Counted from the stretch's first letter, positions 9,817 through 18,894 are shown. The stretch is 52,953 nucleotides of DNA from Brachyspira alvinipulli ATCC 51933 (GCF_000518245.1 NZ_KI912402.1:1-52953); one strand, 5' to 3'. Translations and numbers: made by a program. The notes: generated from the sequence alone by a model not told the origin.

Positions 9817-11736
9817 ATGGCAGAAAAACAAATACTTAATTTTGAAGCCGAAACTAAACAAATATTAAATTTAATGGTGCATTCTATATACACTCATAAA
9901 GAAATATTTTTAAGAGAGCTTATATCAAATGCAAGTGATGCTTTGGATAAAGCAAGATTTGAATCTATAACAAATACAGATAAATACACTGATATAGATA
10001 ATTTAAGAATAAAAATAGAAGTAGATGAGCAGAATAGAATATTAACTATAAAAGATAACGGAATCGGTATGACTAGAGAAGATGTTATCAATAATATAGG
10101 TTCTATAGCAAGAAGCGGTACTAAAGCATTTTTAGAAAGAATACAAAAGGATAAAGAAGCATCAAAAGAAAGCGGAATAGATTTAATAGGACAATTCGGA
10201 GTAGGTTTTTATTCTGCATTTATGGTTGCTGATGATATCGTAATAGAAACAAAACATGTTGATAGTGAAAAAGGCGTTCGCTGGGAAAGCAATGGAGATG
10301 GTTCTTACTCTATAGAAGATATTGATAAAACTGACAGAGGAACTACTATAAAATTAAAATTAAAAGGAAAAGATGAGAAATTAGAAGAAGACGGTTTTGT
10401 TGATGATGATTACTGCAACAGATACACTTTAGAGAGTTTAATACATAAATATTCAAACTATGTACATTATCCTATAGTTATGGATATGCCTATACCTAAA
10501 AAAGATGAAAAAGAAATTCAGCAATATGAAGAAAAAACTGTTAACTCTATGATTAGTATTTGGCAGAAGTCAAAAAGTGATGTTAAGCCTGAAGAGTATA
10601 ATGAATTTTATAAAGAGCATTTCCATGATTATGCTGATCCTTTTGAAGTTATACATACAAGAGCAGAAGGTACTATAGAATATACGGCACTTTTATTTAT
10701 ACCTTCAAAAGCTCCATTCAATTTCCTACATCCGGATTTTGAAAGAGGATTAGAGCTTTATTCAAGAAATGTATTTATAATGAGCAAGTGTAAAGATTTG
10801 CTTCCTGAATATTTAAAATTTGTTAGAGGTTTGGTTGATTCTCCTGACTTCTCGCTTAATATTTCAAGAGAGATTTTACAGCATAGCACTCAATTAAAAA
10901 GAATAGCTTCTAATGTTGAAAAGAAAGTTTTAGATGCTTTGGAAAATATACTCAAAAATGACAGAAAGAGATATGAGAAATTCTTTAAAGAGTTCGGCGA
11001 ATCTATAAAAATAGGAATATATTCTGATTTCAGTAAAAAAGATAAATTGGCTAATCTTTTATTATTCCAATCTTCAAATACAGCTGATGATGAATATACA
11101 ACATTAGCAGAATATAAATCAAGAATGAAAGAAGGTCAGGAGTTTATATACTATGCTGCTGCTAAAGATAAATCTGCTATAGAAAAGCTTCCTCACATGG
11201 AAGGTATGAAAGATAAAGGATATGAAGTTCTTTATTTCACTGACAGAGTAGATGAATTTATGGTTAGCATGATGAGAGAGTTTGATGGTACTAAACTTCA
11301 TTCTATACTTCAGGCAGACAATAAAGATTCTGAAAACAAAGATGAAAATAAGGAATCAGCAAACAAAGATATACTTAATGCTATAAAAGAAGTATTAGGT
11401 GCCGACAAAGTTGCTGATGTAAGAGAAACTAACAGACTTAAAGAAAGTGTTGTATGTTTATCAAATAAAGAGGATTCTATCAGCTTTAATATGGCTAAAG
11501 TTCTTGCTGAAACAGGTAACAATTTATTTGGAATGAAGCCGGAAAGAGTATTAGAGATTAATACTTCTCATGAGGTTTTCAAAGCTATGGAAAAAGAATA
11601 TCAGGCTAATAAAGTATCTGAGCTTTTTAAAGAGTACAGTGAACTTCTTTATGATGAGGCATGCATACTTGAGGGGCTTCCTCTTGAAGATCCTAAACTG
11701 TTTGCAAGCAGAATGAGTAAGTTAATGCTTAAATAA
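9817..11736 (+). CDS. htpG: Molecular chaperone HtpG (bacterial Hsp90)
   Basis: A 639-residue ATP-dependent chaperone, the normal length for HtpG. ATG 9817 (MAEKQILNFEAETKQIL) is chosen over ATG 9802 because AAGGAG lies at 9804-9809. The GHKL ATP-binding site is intact: ELISNASDALDKARF with the Asn that binds Mg-ATP, DNGIGMT, and the lid GQFGVGFYS. The middle domain has the conserved NISREILQ Arg that contacts ATP. The C-terminal dimerisation domain ends FASRMSKLMLK, without a eukaryotic MEEVD tail. It has its own promoter and a terminator just downstream, so it is a single-gene unit, divergent from the J-protein/VWA operon. Confidence 0.97.
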   Translation: MAEKQILNFEAETKQILNLMVHSIYTHKEIFLRELISNASDALDKARFESITNTDKYTDIDNLRIKIEVDEQNRILTIKDNGIGMTREDVINNIGSIARSGTKAFLERIQKDKEASKESGIDLIGQFGVGFYSAFMVADDIVIETKHVDSEKGVRWESNGDGSYSIEDIDKTDRGTTIKLKLKGKDEKLEEDGFVDDDYCNRYTLESLIHKYSNYVHYPIVMDMPIPKKDEKEIQQYEEKTVNSMISIWQKSKSDVKPEEYNEFYKEHFHDYADPFEVIHTRAEGTIEYTALLFIPSKAPFNFLHPDFERGLELYSRNVFIMSKCKDLLPEYLKFVRGLVDSPDFSLNISREILQHSTQLKRIASNVEKKVLDALENILKNDRKRYEKFFKEFGESIKIGIYSDFSKKDKLANLLLFQSSNTADDEYTTLAEYKSRMKEGQEFIYYAAAKDKSAIEKLPHMEGMKDKGYEVLYFTDRVDEFMVSMMREFDGTKLHSILQADNKDSENKDENKESANKDILNAIKEVLGADKVADVRETNRLKESVVCLSNKEDSISFNMAKVLAETGNNLFGMKPERVLEINTSHEVFKAMEKEYQANKVSELFKEYSELLYDEACILEGLPLEDPKLFASRMSKLMLK

Positions 11737-11752
11737 AAATTAGATATTTATG

Positions 11753-11786
11753 AAAAGGAATTGCTTTTATAGTAATTCCTTTTTTT
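11753..11786 (+). terminator. Intrinsic terminator of htpG
   Basis: AAAAGGAATT (11753-11762) pairs with AATTCCTTTT (11774-11783) around an 11-base loop, with a run of T to 11786. It lies 17 bases after the htpG stop. Confidence 0.85.
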
Positions 11787-11905
11787 ATGATTTTTAATTT
11801 ATATACATTAATTTAATAAAAAGTGTTTTTATATTCTTATGTAGAAAATGTTTTGCTATATATAGAATTAGCAGCTTTTATATATATAAATTTGATTTTT
11901 TACTA

Positions 11906-11933
11906 TTGACAATAATTTTATATATCGTATACT
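11906..11933 (+). promoter_or_regulatory. Strong sigma-70-type promoter with no following ORF
   Basis: Consensus TTGACA at 11906-11911, a 16-base spacer and TATACT at 11928-11933. No gene follows on the + strand before a terminator at 11979-12020, which suggests a short non-coding transcript. Confidence 0.65.
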
Positions 11934-11939
11934 ATATAT

Positions 11940-12020
11940 CAGATTGTTTTTATTTTTTATCATATGTTTTCTTAAGTGCCTACCATATAAACCCCATTTA
12001 ATATGGTAGGTAATTTTTTT
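11940..12020 (+). ncRNA. Candidate small RNA of about 80 nt with C-rich terminator loop
   Basis: Predicted from a consensus promoter (11906-11933) and an intrinsic terminator (11979-12020) with no open reading frame between. The transcript would be about 80 nt: a U-rich single-stranded 5' part, then the terminator hairpin, whose 12-base loop is AAACCCCATTTA. A run of four C is unusual in such AT-rich DNA and could pair with G-rich ribosome binding sites. It lies between htpG and the convergent small membrane-protein gene, and its end is 4 bases from that gene's stop codon. An alternative is that this is only a terminator. Expression is unproven. Confidence 0.5.
11979..12020 (+). terminator. 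Intrinsic terminator with perfect 10-bp stem
   Basis: CCTACCATAT (11979-11988) pairs perfectly with ATATGGTAGG (12001-12010); TAATTTTTTT follows. The U-run is on the + strand only, so it does not terminate the - strand gene ending at 12025. Confidence 0.85.
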
Positions 12021-12024
12021 GCTA

Positions 12025-12270
12025 TTATTTTTTCTCCAAAAGAAATTCTTTAGCTATGAATACGCTAAATACAACAAGTATAACAGCACTTATACCAGCA
12101 CTTATATATGGTGTTATACCGAATAATAATGATATGATAGCAGTTGTCACTATAGCCAATATAATAGCTATTATTTCTACTATAACAAGAAATACTATTT
12201 TCTTTTTATTAACTGGTTTTTTTTCTTCTGGTTTTTTATATGGTATCGGTTTTCTCATAATCACATCCAT
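12025..12270 (-). CDS. Small two-segment membrane protein, function unknown
   Basis: An 81-residue protein (77 if it starts at ATG 12258, MRKPIPYKK). The first 25 residues are basic and Pro/Lys-rich. Two hydrophobic segments follow, IVFLVIVEIIAIILAIVTTA and ISAGISAVILVVFSVFIA, and the end is charged (KEFLLEKK). The Lys-rich N-terminus should stay in the cytosol, giving an N-in/C-in hairpin. It lies 15 bases downstream of birA on the same strand and may be co-transcribed with it. The ribosome binding site is weak for either start. No family is recognised. Confidence 0.6.
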   Translation of the reverse strand: MDVIMRKPIPYKKPEEKKPVNKKKIVFLVIVEIIAIILAIVTTAIISLLFGITPYISAGISAVILVVFSVFIAKEFLLEKK

Positions 12271-12285
12271 TAATTAAGTTTTTAT

Positions 12286-13053
12286 TTAATAATTTGTATC
12301 TATATCTAAAGAAGCTCTTGATATCCAAGTTTCTGTATTATCATTAACTTCTACTATTAAATATCCCTCTTCGGTTATATCTTTCACCAAAGCTTTTATT
12401 TCTTCTTTATCCTTTACAGCTTTTATAGTTTTTCCAATCATTTTACTGTATGTTTTAAAATAATCTGTCAAACTTTTATTGCTTGTATATATTTCTTCAA
12501 AATAATAAATTAAGTCTTTATAAAAATTTTCTAATTGTACATTTTGTTTTATTTCCATGAATAATGAAGTAGCTTTATGTTTTATATCATTAGCAAAATC
12601 TTTTTCCTGATGATATAAATTAACACCTGTGCCTATTATGCAGGCATTTTTATCATTAACAGGAGTAATTTGAATAAGAGTTCCAGATATTTTTTTATTT
12701 CCAACCAAAACATCATTAGGCCATTTAACATGGGCATCTATATTATATTTCTCTCTTAAATATTTAGTTAAAGCAATACCAGGTAAAAAACTTAATGCTT
12801 CCTTTTTAAAAGGAGAATATACAAGTATGCTGAACCATAAACCTAAATTATTATCAGACTGCCATGTATTTCCATAACTTCCTTTTCCTGACGTTTGCTT
12901 TAATGCTATATAAACTGTTCCTTCTTCTAAGGTTATTTTATTATTTAAATCTTCTATCATTTTTTTATTGGTACTTTCCAATGATTCAAATAATAAAGTA
13001 TTTTTTCCGTATATTTTAGTCTTTAAATTATCTGTAAATATGTTAACTTCCAT
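12286..13053 (-). CDS. birA: Biotin-[acetyl-CoA-carboxylase] ligase, monofunctional
   Basis: A 255-residue enzyme that makes biotinyl-AMP and transfers biotin to the acceptor lysine of biotin carboxyl carrier proteins. The catalytic domain is intact: ESTNKKM; the biotinyl-AMP loop GKGSYGNTW (equivalent to GRGRRGRxW); KWPNDVLVGNKKISG; and GTGVNL. There is no N-terminal winged-helix DNA-binding domain, so it should not act as a biotin repressor. Start choice: the TTG at 13068 lies inside a promoter, whereas ATG 13053 falls exactly where transcription should begin (see promoter at 13060-13088), implying a leaderless mRNA. The small membrane-protein gene follows 15 bases later. Confidence 0.93.
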   Translation of the reverse strand: MEVNIFTDNLKTKIYGKNTLLFESLESTNKKMIEDLNNKITLEEGTVYIALKQTSGKGSYGNTWQSDNNLGLWFSILVYSPFKKEALSFLPGIALTKYLREKYNIDAHVKWPNDVLVGNKKISGTLIQITPVNDKNACIIGTGVNLYHQEKDFANDIKHKATSLFMEIKQNVQLENFYKDLIYYFEEIYTSNKSLTDYFKTYSKMIGKTIKAVKDKEEIKALVKDITEEGYLIVEVNDNTETWISRASLDIDTNY

Positions 13054-13059
13054 GAATCT

Positions 13060-13088
13060 ATTATACAATTAAAAAAATTTTATATCAA
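13060..13088 (-). promoter_or_regulatory. Promoter placing +1 at the birA start codon (leaderless)
   Basis: On the - strand: TTGATA (13088-13083), a 17-base spacer, perfect TATAAT (13065-13060), six bases, then the ATG of birA at 13053. The expected transcription start coincides with the A of the start codon, and no Shine-Dalgarno is present. Confidence 0.7.
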
Positions 13089-13182
13089 TATTATGATAAC
13101 TTTATTTTTATAATAATCTATGTTGATTTTTTTATAATATGGGTAATAATTGTAAATAATTTTTATGATTTATAGGTTTATT

Positions 13183-13623
13183 ATGTATATATATGAATTA
13201 AATAAAAGAGATGATGACTCTATAGATAAATTATATATTGTATGGGAAAAATCTGTAAGGGCTAGCCACTTGTTTTTAACTGAGAATGATATTGTTAATA
13301 TAGCAAAATATGTAAAGCAGGCATTAATAGTTATAAAGCATTTAATAGTTGTAAGTATTAATAATGAATTTATAGGATTTATGGGAATAGATGATAGGAA
13401 ATTAGAGATGTTATTTTTGGATCCTGATGCGGTAGGAAATGGAATTGGGAGGAAATTAATAGAATATGGAATATCAAACTATAATATTAATGAAGTATCT
13501 GTAAATGAGCAGAATATAAATACTTATGGATTTTATGAACATATGGGATTTAGGGTTTATAATAGAAGTGAATATGATGAGTTGGGAAATAATTTTCCTA
13601 TTTTATATATGAAGCTATTATAA
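13183..13623 (+). CDS. GNAT family N-acetyltransferase
   Basis: A 146-residue GCN5-related acetyltransferase using acetyl-CoA. The fold is recognisable from the start pattern LNKRDDDSIDKLYIVWEKSV, the central strands IGFMGIDD and LEMLFLDPD, the pantetheine loop GNGIGRKLIEYG (Q/RxxGxG/A type) and the late helix NTYGFYEHMGF, usual for the C-terminal part of GNATs. ATG 13183 is chosen because it matches the normal family start; ATG 13165 would add six residues. The substrate is unknown. The zinc-ribbon gene follows 13 bases downstream and is probably co-transcribed. Confidence 0.85.
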   Translation: MYIYELNKRDDDSIDKLYIVWEKSVRASHLFLTENDIVNIAKYVKQALIVIKHLIVVSINNEFIGFMGIDDRKLEMLFLDPDAVGNGIGRKLIEYGISNYNINEVSVNEQNINTYGFYEHMGFRVYNRSEYDELGNNFPILYMKLL

Positions 13624-13636
13624 TTAAGGAGTATAT

Positions 13637-14761
13637 ATGCTTGAACATAAATGCGATAAATGCGGAATAGAATTGGGTTATAAAGGTTTATGCTTTAAAT
13701 GTAAGGCAGAAGAGGAGAGAAATAGAACTCTTGCTTTAACTGATGATGAGATAAAAGAAATAATAAGCAAATATGTAAAAGATTTAAAAGAAAAAAATGT
13801 TGATAAAGAATTATTAAACGGTATTTACATTTATGATTTAATTGCATATAGAAATATAGATTTAAAAGATATAGCCAAAAAAGCATTAGAGAAAAAAATT
13901 TATTATCCTGAAGTATTTTATTATAAAGCCAGCGAAGAAATAAGAGATGAACTTATAAAAAGAATAAAAGCAACTAAAGATTATTCTGAAGGAGCCAATT
14001 TATTATCATGTTTAGCTATGCAGGGAGATGATACTGCACTTGATTGTTTATACGATTTTGAAATGAATCCAAGAGAATGGAGAAAGAAGCTTTATGTTGA
14101 TCCTTCCATTTATGCTGAATGTGCAGGCTGGACTTTTGATAAAGATAAAAAAAGACAAATATTAAATTTCGATAAATGTTATTATTTAGATAAAGCTAAT
14201 TGCAAAGAAGAAAAAGAAAAGAGCCCTATTAAAATAGCTTTGTTAAGAGATGAAAATTGTCCCGAATGCGGATGCAAAACTATGGATATGGCTATTATTG
14301 ACGGCAGAGATGAAAGACTTAAATTTATAGGTGTTGATGGTATAATAAAAGCTTCATGCTGTCCTAATTGCGTAACTTATAATACTACTTATTCAAAGTA
14401 TGATTTAAAAGGAGGAAGCGAAATACTTCCTTTCGATAAAACATCTGAAAATTATTATCCCTCTGAAGAAAATTATATAGAGGAAGAAGAATTAAATTCA
14501 ATGCATAATAATAATTATGTACTTTCAAAAAACGAAGTTCCTTTGTTTTATGGTGCATTCGATGATACTTTAAATACAATAGGCGGATTTGCTAATTGGG
14601 TTCAGGACTGGGAATATATGAAATGTCCAAGCTGCGGAAAGAAAATGAAATACTTAATGCAAATTCAATGGCATACTATCGAATCTATGGCTGAAGGTAC
14701 TTTATTTATAGAAATTTGTACTGACTGCAATATTACCGCAATGTTTCATCAGCAAACTTGA
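13637..14761 (+). CDS. Zinc-ribbon protein with three CxxC-type clusters
   Basis: A 374-residue cytosolic protein. The N-terminus is a four-Cys ribbon, CDKCGIELGYKGLCFKC. The middle has CPECGCKT paired with CCPNC, and the C-terminal part has CPSCGKK with a final CTDC, so at least two and probably three zinc sites. The segment GGFANWVQDWEYMKCPSCGKK followed by LMQI resembles the end of DUF1963 (YwqG-like) proteins, where a GGxxxWxQ phrase precedes a CPxCG ribbon; I suggest this only tentatively. AAGGAG precedes the start. It follows the GNAT gene by 13 bases. Confidence 0.7.
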   Translation: MLEHKCDKCGIELGYKGLCFKCKAEEERNRTLALTDDEIKEIISKYVKDLKEKNVDKELLNGIYIYDLIAYRNIDLKDIAKKALEKKIYYPEVFYYKASEEIRDELIKRIKATKDYSEGANLLSCLAMQGDDTALDCLYDFEMNPREWRKKLYVDPSIYAECAGWTFDKDKKRQILNFDKCYYLDKANCKEEKEKSPIKIALLRDENCPECGCKTMDMAIIDGRDERLKFIGVDGIIKASCCPNCVTYNTTYSKYDLKGGSEILPFDKTSENYYPSEENYIEEEELNSMHNNNYVLSKNEVPLFYGAFDDTLNTIGGFANWVQDWEYMKCPSCGKKMKYLMQIQWHTIESMAEGTLFIEICTDCNITAMFHQQT

Positions 14762-14868
14762 TTTTATATCATAGCCTTTTCAAATAAAAGAAAAATTTTT
14801 TATTCATATTTACTTAAAATTTTTATTATGCTAGCCTTTATATACTATAAATTCAAAAAAGGAATTTT

Positions 14869-15858
14869 ATGTATCATTCAAGATTTAAAGGCGATCATTA
14901 TAAAGCGGGATTTAAATACGGAAGTATACTTTCAAGAAATGGTATAGCTCCGTTAAGTAAAATAATTATATCAGAAGAGAGAAGAAAGTTTGCTCAAAAT
15001 GCTTTCCTAATATATAAAGAATTTTTTCCAGAGATAATAGAAGAAATAAAAGGTATGTCTGACGGATTGAATGCTAATAATATAAAATCAGATTATAAAG
15101 AAATATGCAGTTTTTTATTTACAATGTATGCATTTACATTTGAAAATAAATGCTCTTCATTTGCTTTCAAAACAGATGATGATGTAATACTTGCAAAGAA
15201 TAGCGATTTTTTAATAGATATAGAAAAGTATTGCGACAGCACTTATTACAGATTAGATAATTCATATTCATTTGTAGGAAATACTACGGCATTCATAGAA
15301 ATGGAAGATGGTGTAAATGAAAATTCTCTTGCCTGTGCTTTGACTTTTGTTTATCCTACAAAAATAAATTACGGATTAAATGCTGGTATGATAATTAGAT
15401 ATATTCTAGAAAAATGCAAAACTTCAAAAGAGGCTTTAAATTTTATAAAAGAAGTACCTATATCTTCAGCACAAAATATAATTCTAGCGGATAAGAATGG
15501 GGATATATTTTTAATAGAATGTAATTGCGATAGGGTAGAGGTGATAGAGAATGATTATGTATTTACAACAAATCATTTTACGAGCAATGTTATGATAGAA
15601 TATCAAACAGATTTATATGATGATATTTATTCTAATGAAAGGTATAATACATTAAAAAATGCATCAGGAAAATATAATTTGGATTTTGCAAAGAATTTAT
15701 TATCTGGTAAATATGGTTTTATATGTCAGTATGATAGAAAAAAACATATAGATACTATTTGGTCTAGTATTTATTCACTCAAACAAAATAAAATATACAG
15801 AGCAGAAAGAAATCCCTCAAGAAAAAAATTCAAAGAGGATAAAAGGCTTTTTAATTAA
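14869..15858 (+). CDS. C45-type (acyl-transferase/acylase) Ntn-hydrolase family protein
   Basis: A 329-residue protein resembling the acyl-CoA:6-aminopenicillanate acyltransferase (peptidase C45) family. In that family an internal Cys becomes the N-terminal nucleophile after self-cleavage. Here Cys95 in FENKCSSFAF is the candidate, with an upstream propeptide-like region (GDHYKAGFKYG, KGMSDGLNAN) as in the family. Downstream conserved text includes AKNSDF, NYGLNAGMIIRYILEKC, SSAQNIILADKNGD and TTNHF. There is no signal peptide, so the action is cytosolic. AAGGA precedes the ATG. Substrates in bacteria of this type are mostly unknown; amide or acyl transfer is a family-level statement. Confidence 0.75.
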   Translation: MYHSRFKGDHYKAGFKYGSILSRNGIAPLSKIIISEERRKFAQNAFLIYKEFFPEIIEEIKGMSDGLNANNIKSDYKEICSFLFTMYAFTFENKCSSFAFKTDDDVILAKNSDFLIDIEKYCDSTYYRLDNSYSFVGNTTAFIEMEDGVNENSLACALTFVYPTKINYGLNAGMIIRYILEKCKTSKEALNFIKEVPISSAQNIILADKNGDIFLIECNCDRVEVIENDYVFTTNHFTSNVMIEYQTDLYDDIYSNERYNTLKNASGKYNLDFAKNLLSGKYGFICQYDRKKHIDTIWSSIYSLKQNKIYRAERNPSRKKFKEDKRLFN

Positions 15859-15861
15859 TAA

Positions 15862-16755
15862 TTATTTTGTAATATTTTGAAAATTACCGCCTAAAAAAGT
15901 TTTCCAAGCAGGATCTGTTATATCTTCTGCATTAGGTACTGATAAAGTTTGAATACTATCATAAGATGAAAATACATTTCTATTATTTTTTATAGTATTA
16001 GGTTTTGTTCCCAAATAAGTAACCTTAGTTAAAGAATTTCCAAATGGATTTGCTCCTATTGAAGTAACTGATGCTGGTATTACTATTTCATTTATTGGAC
16101 AATAAGAGAATGCTAAATCTTCTATATATTCAAGTTTACTATTTACACCAAATGTTACTTTGCTAAGACTATTATCTACCTGAAAAGCATAAGCCTTAAT
16201 ACCAATAACAGAATCTGGTATAACTATCTCTTTAAAATGTTTGCCAAAAAGAGAAAAAGCATTGCCCTCTATAACAGTTATACTATTTTCTGGGAATGTA
16301 AAAGTTATTGTACAATCAGCATAACTAGGAAATCCTTTAAACATTGAAGATTTTATCTTTCTCTCATCAAAATAAATTTTACTAATATCTATTTCTACAT
16401 TTTTATAATAAATAGATAATTGGTATGCTGCATCCAATACTAACTTTGCAAGAGAACTTTTCTGAGTATATTCAGCTTTCGGTTTTTCTATAAATATTAC
16501 TTTATATTGACCTTTATCTTTTTTGTACTCTTCCATTTTAGTTGCTATTTGCTCTTTTATTGTATTATCATCTTGAGATATATCTATTCCATACTTCATT
16601 GCTTCAGCATCTAAAATAGGCTGAGGTACAATTGCAGGAGGGTTTATTGGTTCTGACGGATTTGTTGTTTCTGTATTATTATCAGGATTCATAACTGAAG
16701 ATGAACATGATGCATTTATAATTGCTAATATAAATATTAATAAAATTTTTTTCAT
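15862..16755 (-). CDS. BspA-like leucine-rich-repeat lipoprotein
   Basis: A 297-residue lipoprotein with signal MKKILLIFILAIINASC. A Pro/Asn/Thr-rich linker (NNTETTNPSEPINPPAIV) is followed by a helical region with EYKKDKGQYKVIFIEKPK, then LRR_5 units: FKEIVIPDSVIGIKAYAF, LEYIEDLAFSYCPINEIVIP and ASVTSIGANPF. It is a different subfamily from the lipoproteins at 1324-3889, with a longer linker and canonical IPxSVxxI repeats. It ends convergently with the C45 gene, only 3 bases apart. The reading frame is intact. Surface exposure is inferred. Confidence 0.85.
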   Translation of the reverse strand: MKKILLIFILAIINASCSSSVMNPDNNTETTNPSEPINPPAIVPQPILDAEAMKYGIDISQDDNTIKEQIATKMEEYKKDKGQYKVIFIEKPKAEYTQKSSLAKLVLDAAYQLSIYYKNVEIDISKIYFDERKIKSSMFKGFPSYADCTITFTFPENSITVIEGNAFSLFGKHFKEIVIPDSVIGIKAYAFQVDNSLSKVTFGVNSKLEYIEDLAFSYCPINEIVIPASVTSIGANPFGNSLTKVTYLGTKPNTIKNNRNVFSSYDSIQTLSVPNAEDITDPAWKTFLGGNFQNITK

Positions 16756-16840
16756 TCGTTTTACCTATAATTAAATAGGTAATTATAATATAACAAAAAT
16801 TTATAAAATATAAATAAAAAAGTTAATTTTTTGATATAAA

Positions 16841-18271
16841 TTAATAATCTCTCTCTATTGATTCTCTTATAGAATCGTTGGTATAAGGCAAATCAAAGAA
16901 ATCAACTACCTCGGAAGTTATATTATCATAAACTATTATGTTAATTCCATTTGTTGTTTTTATTAAATTGCTTCTGCTTATCATAATTTTATTTCCGCTG
17001 TCAATTACTAAATCATTATATTTATTAAGTTCTTTATGATAAATATAATTAGTTTCACCCATTGAAGAAAATACTAATTTATTTTTATCTATAACATAAG
17101 AGACATTATTAGTATACATTTCATTAGTTATATTAAAATTAGAATATAAGCCCTTTACTATATCATCATTTGTAGTATATTCTCCAAGCATATTAATTAC
17201 TATAGTATAATCATTGAGATTAGTTATTTTAGTTATATAATCATGTATATTTTCTATATCTCTCAAATTCATATCATAAACTTTATTATACTCATATAAA
17301 GCATTTTTCTCCCAAGTATCATAATTTGTATCTCCTCTTCTGTCAGGCAAATCAAAATTATCTTTTAAATATTTACCTAAAAAAGAAGTATATTTTTGAA
17401 CGCCTTTATAATTTAAATGTCCTGCATCATTATAATCTTTCCAAAAATCCAAATCATAATCATCGTAATGCATATTGAAATTCATAAAAGGAATATCATA
17501 TTCTTTGGCAATTTCTCCAACTCTATTGAAATGCCTAGCTTCATCATCAGTCATAGGAAAAGGAGAAGCTATTACAACAATAGGTATATTATTTGTTTTT
17601 GCTAATTCCAATATTTTTCTGTAATAAGTTTCCTGCTCTTCAAGTAAAGGCAGAGTATCTTTAATATTTTCTATATTAGGTCTTTTAACAGGAAATGTTT
17701 TCTGATGAAAAGAGTATCCTTTGAAATATTTATAATGATTATAATTATTAGCATAAGGTATAAAATCTTCATCTTTTAAATCTTTGTATCTGTTATGATA
17801 TCTGTACATTGGATTGATAAACTCATCAAATCTTTCTGCAGCAGTTACTTTTAAAGATTCTATTCTATTTTTTGACCATTTTAATGCATAGGTGGCTGCT
17901 ACAATTTGATAATCTACAACATTAGTTCTGCTTGCTGATACAATATAAGATTCTAATGCAATTAATTTAGGATTCTGATATTTTAATGCTTCTACTAAAT
18001 AATGATAAGTACTCCAAATAGGCTGACTTCCTGATGTAAAATTATATGCAGCAATTCCATATTCCTTGTAAAGTATGGCAGGATTAATATTATAATGTAC
18101 ATGACTGCTTCCTAAAAATAGAACATCTATACTATTAGTTTTCTGTTCATAAAAACTGTCGCCTTGATATATACCATTATCATTTTTAAACCTTAAAACT
18201 CTGCTTGAAAACCAGAGCAATGTAATAAATATAGCTATAAAGCAAATAATTTTTATTGTGTTTTTTATCAT
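16841..18271 (-). CDS. Membrane-anchored SGNH-type (AlgJ/DltD-like) acyl-transfer protein
   Basis: A 476-residue protein with one N-terminal membrane anchor (about residues 5-25) and an extracytoplasmic SGNH-hydrolase-like domain. The nucleophile block is VLFLGSSHVHYNINP and the catalytic Asp-His pair is in NDAGHLNYKG. Proteins of this kind accept acyl groups exported by an MBOAT partner and place them on polysaccharides or other envelope polymers. It is the third gene of an MBOAT-GNAT-SGNH set on the - strand. About 140 C-terminal residues after the SGNH domain have no motif I recognise. The acceptor polymer is unknown. Confidence 0.8.
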   Translation of the reverse strand: MIKNTIKIICFIAIFITLLWFSSRVLRFKNDNGIYQGDSFYEQKTNSIDVLFLGSSHVHYNINPAILYKEYGIAAYNFTSGSQPIWSTYHYLVEALKYQNPKLIALESYIVSASRTNVVDYQIVAATYALKWSKNRIESLKVTAAERFDEFINPMYRYHNRYKDLKDEDFIPYANNYNHYKYFKGYSFHQKTFPVKRPNIENIKDTLPLLEEQETYYRKILELAKTNNIPIVVIASPFPMTDDEARHFNRVGEIAKEYDIPFMNFNMHYDDYDLDFWKDYNDAGHLNYKGVQKYTSFLGKYLKDNFDLPDRRGDTNYDTWEKNALYEYNKVYDMNLRDIENIHDYITKITNLNDYTIVINMLGEYTTNDDIVKGLYSNFNITNEMYTNNVSYVIDKNKLVFSSMGETNYIYHKELNKYNDLVIDSGNKIMISRSNLIKTTNGINIIVYDNITSEVVDFFDLPYTNDSIRESIERDY

Positions 18272-18328
18272 ATTATAAAAGCCTATTATTTATATAAAAT
18301 TATGTAAACTAAAAAAATTAACTATTTA

Positions 18329-18883
18329 TCAATTAAAATATTCTTTACTTAAAATAGAATAAATTGCTGCATCAGCAAGTCCTGTATTATCCTTATAAAT
18401 ACTTCTTAATATTCCTTCCTTTTTTAATCCGCATTTAAGCATTACTTTACCTGAATTAGGATTATTAATATTATGTTTAGCATCTATTCTATTTGCTTTA
18501 ACTTCTTCAAAAAAGAATTTAATCAATATTGAAAAAGCCTCTGATGTAATGCCTTTATGCCAATATTTTTTTGATATGCAATATCCTATACTAATAATAT
18601 CTGCATTATCATTTATATCAACAGCTGCTATACTTCCTATTAATAAATTATTTTCTTTTAATACAATAGCCCATTGATAAAAATTATTATTATCATATTG
18701 AGCTATCCATTCATTTATAATTTGTCTGCTTTCTTCGATGCCGCTATGAGTTTTCCAAGTTAAATATTTTGTAACCTCATCATCATTAGCCCAATTATTA
18801 TACATATTATAAGCATCTTCTATTTTAAATTTTCTTAATAATAATCTTGCACTTTCTAATTGTACTGTTCCTTTATGCTGCAT
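18329..18883 (-). CDS. RimJ/RimL-type GNAT acetyltransferase
   Basis: A 184-residue acetyltransferase of the RimJ/RimL (Acetyltransf_3) type. It has TVQLESARLLLRKFKIEDA at the start, the mid-strand IGSIAAVDI, ISIGYCISKKYWHKGITSEA (acetyl-CoA loop) and the final HNINNPNSGKVMLKCGLKKE, typical of the subfamily. It lies 11 bases after the MBOAT gene, with TAGGAG before the ATG, and 57 bases before the SGNH gene, so it is inside the O-acylation cluster. It could N-acetylate a sugar or a protein; the sequence does not say which. Confidence 0.85.
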   Translation of the reverse strand: MQHKGTVQLESARLLLRKFKIEDAYNMYNNWANDDEVTKYLTWKTHSGIEESRQIINEWIAQYDNNNFYQWAIVLKENNLLIGSIAAVDINDNADIISIGYCISKKYWHKGITSEAFSILIKFFFEEVKANRIDAKHNINNPNSGKVMLKCGLKKEGILRSIYKDNTGLADAAIYSILSKEYFN

Positions 18884-18894
18884 ATTTATAGCTC

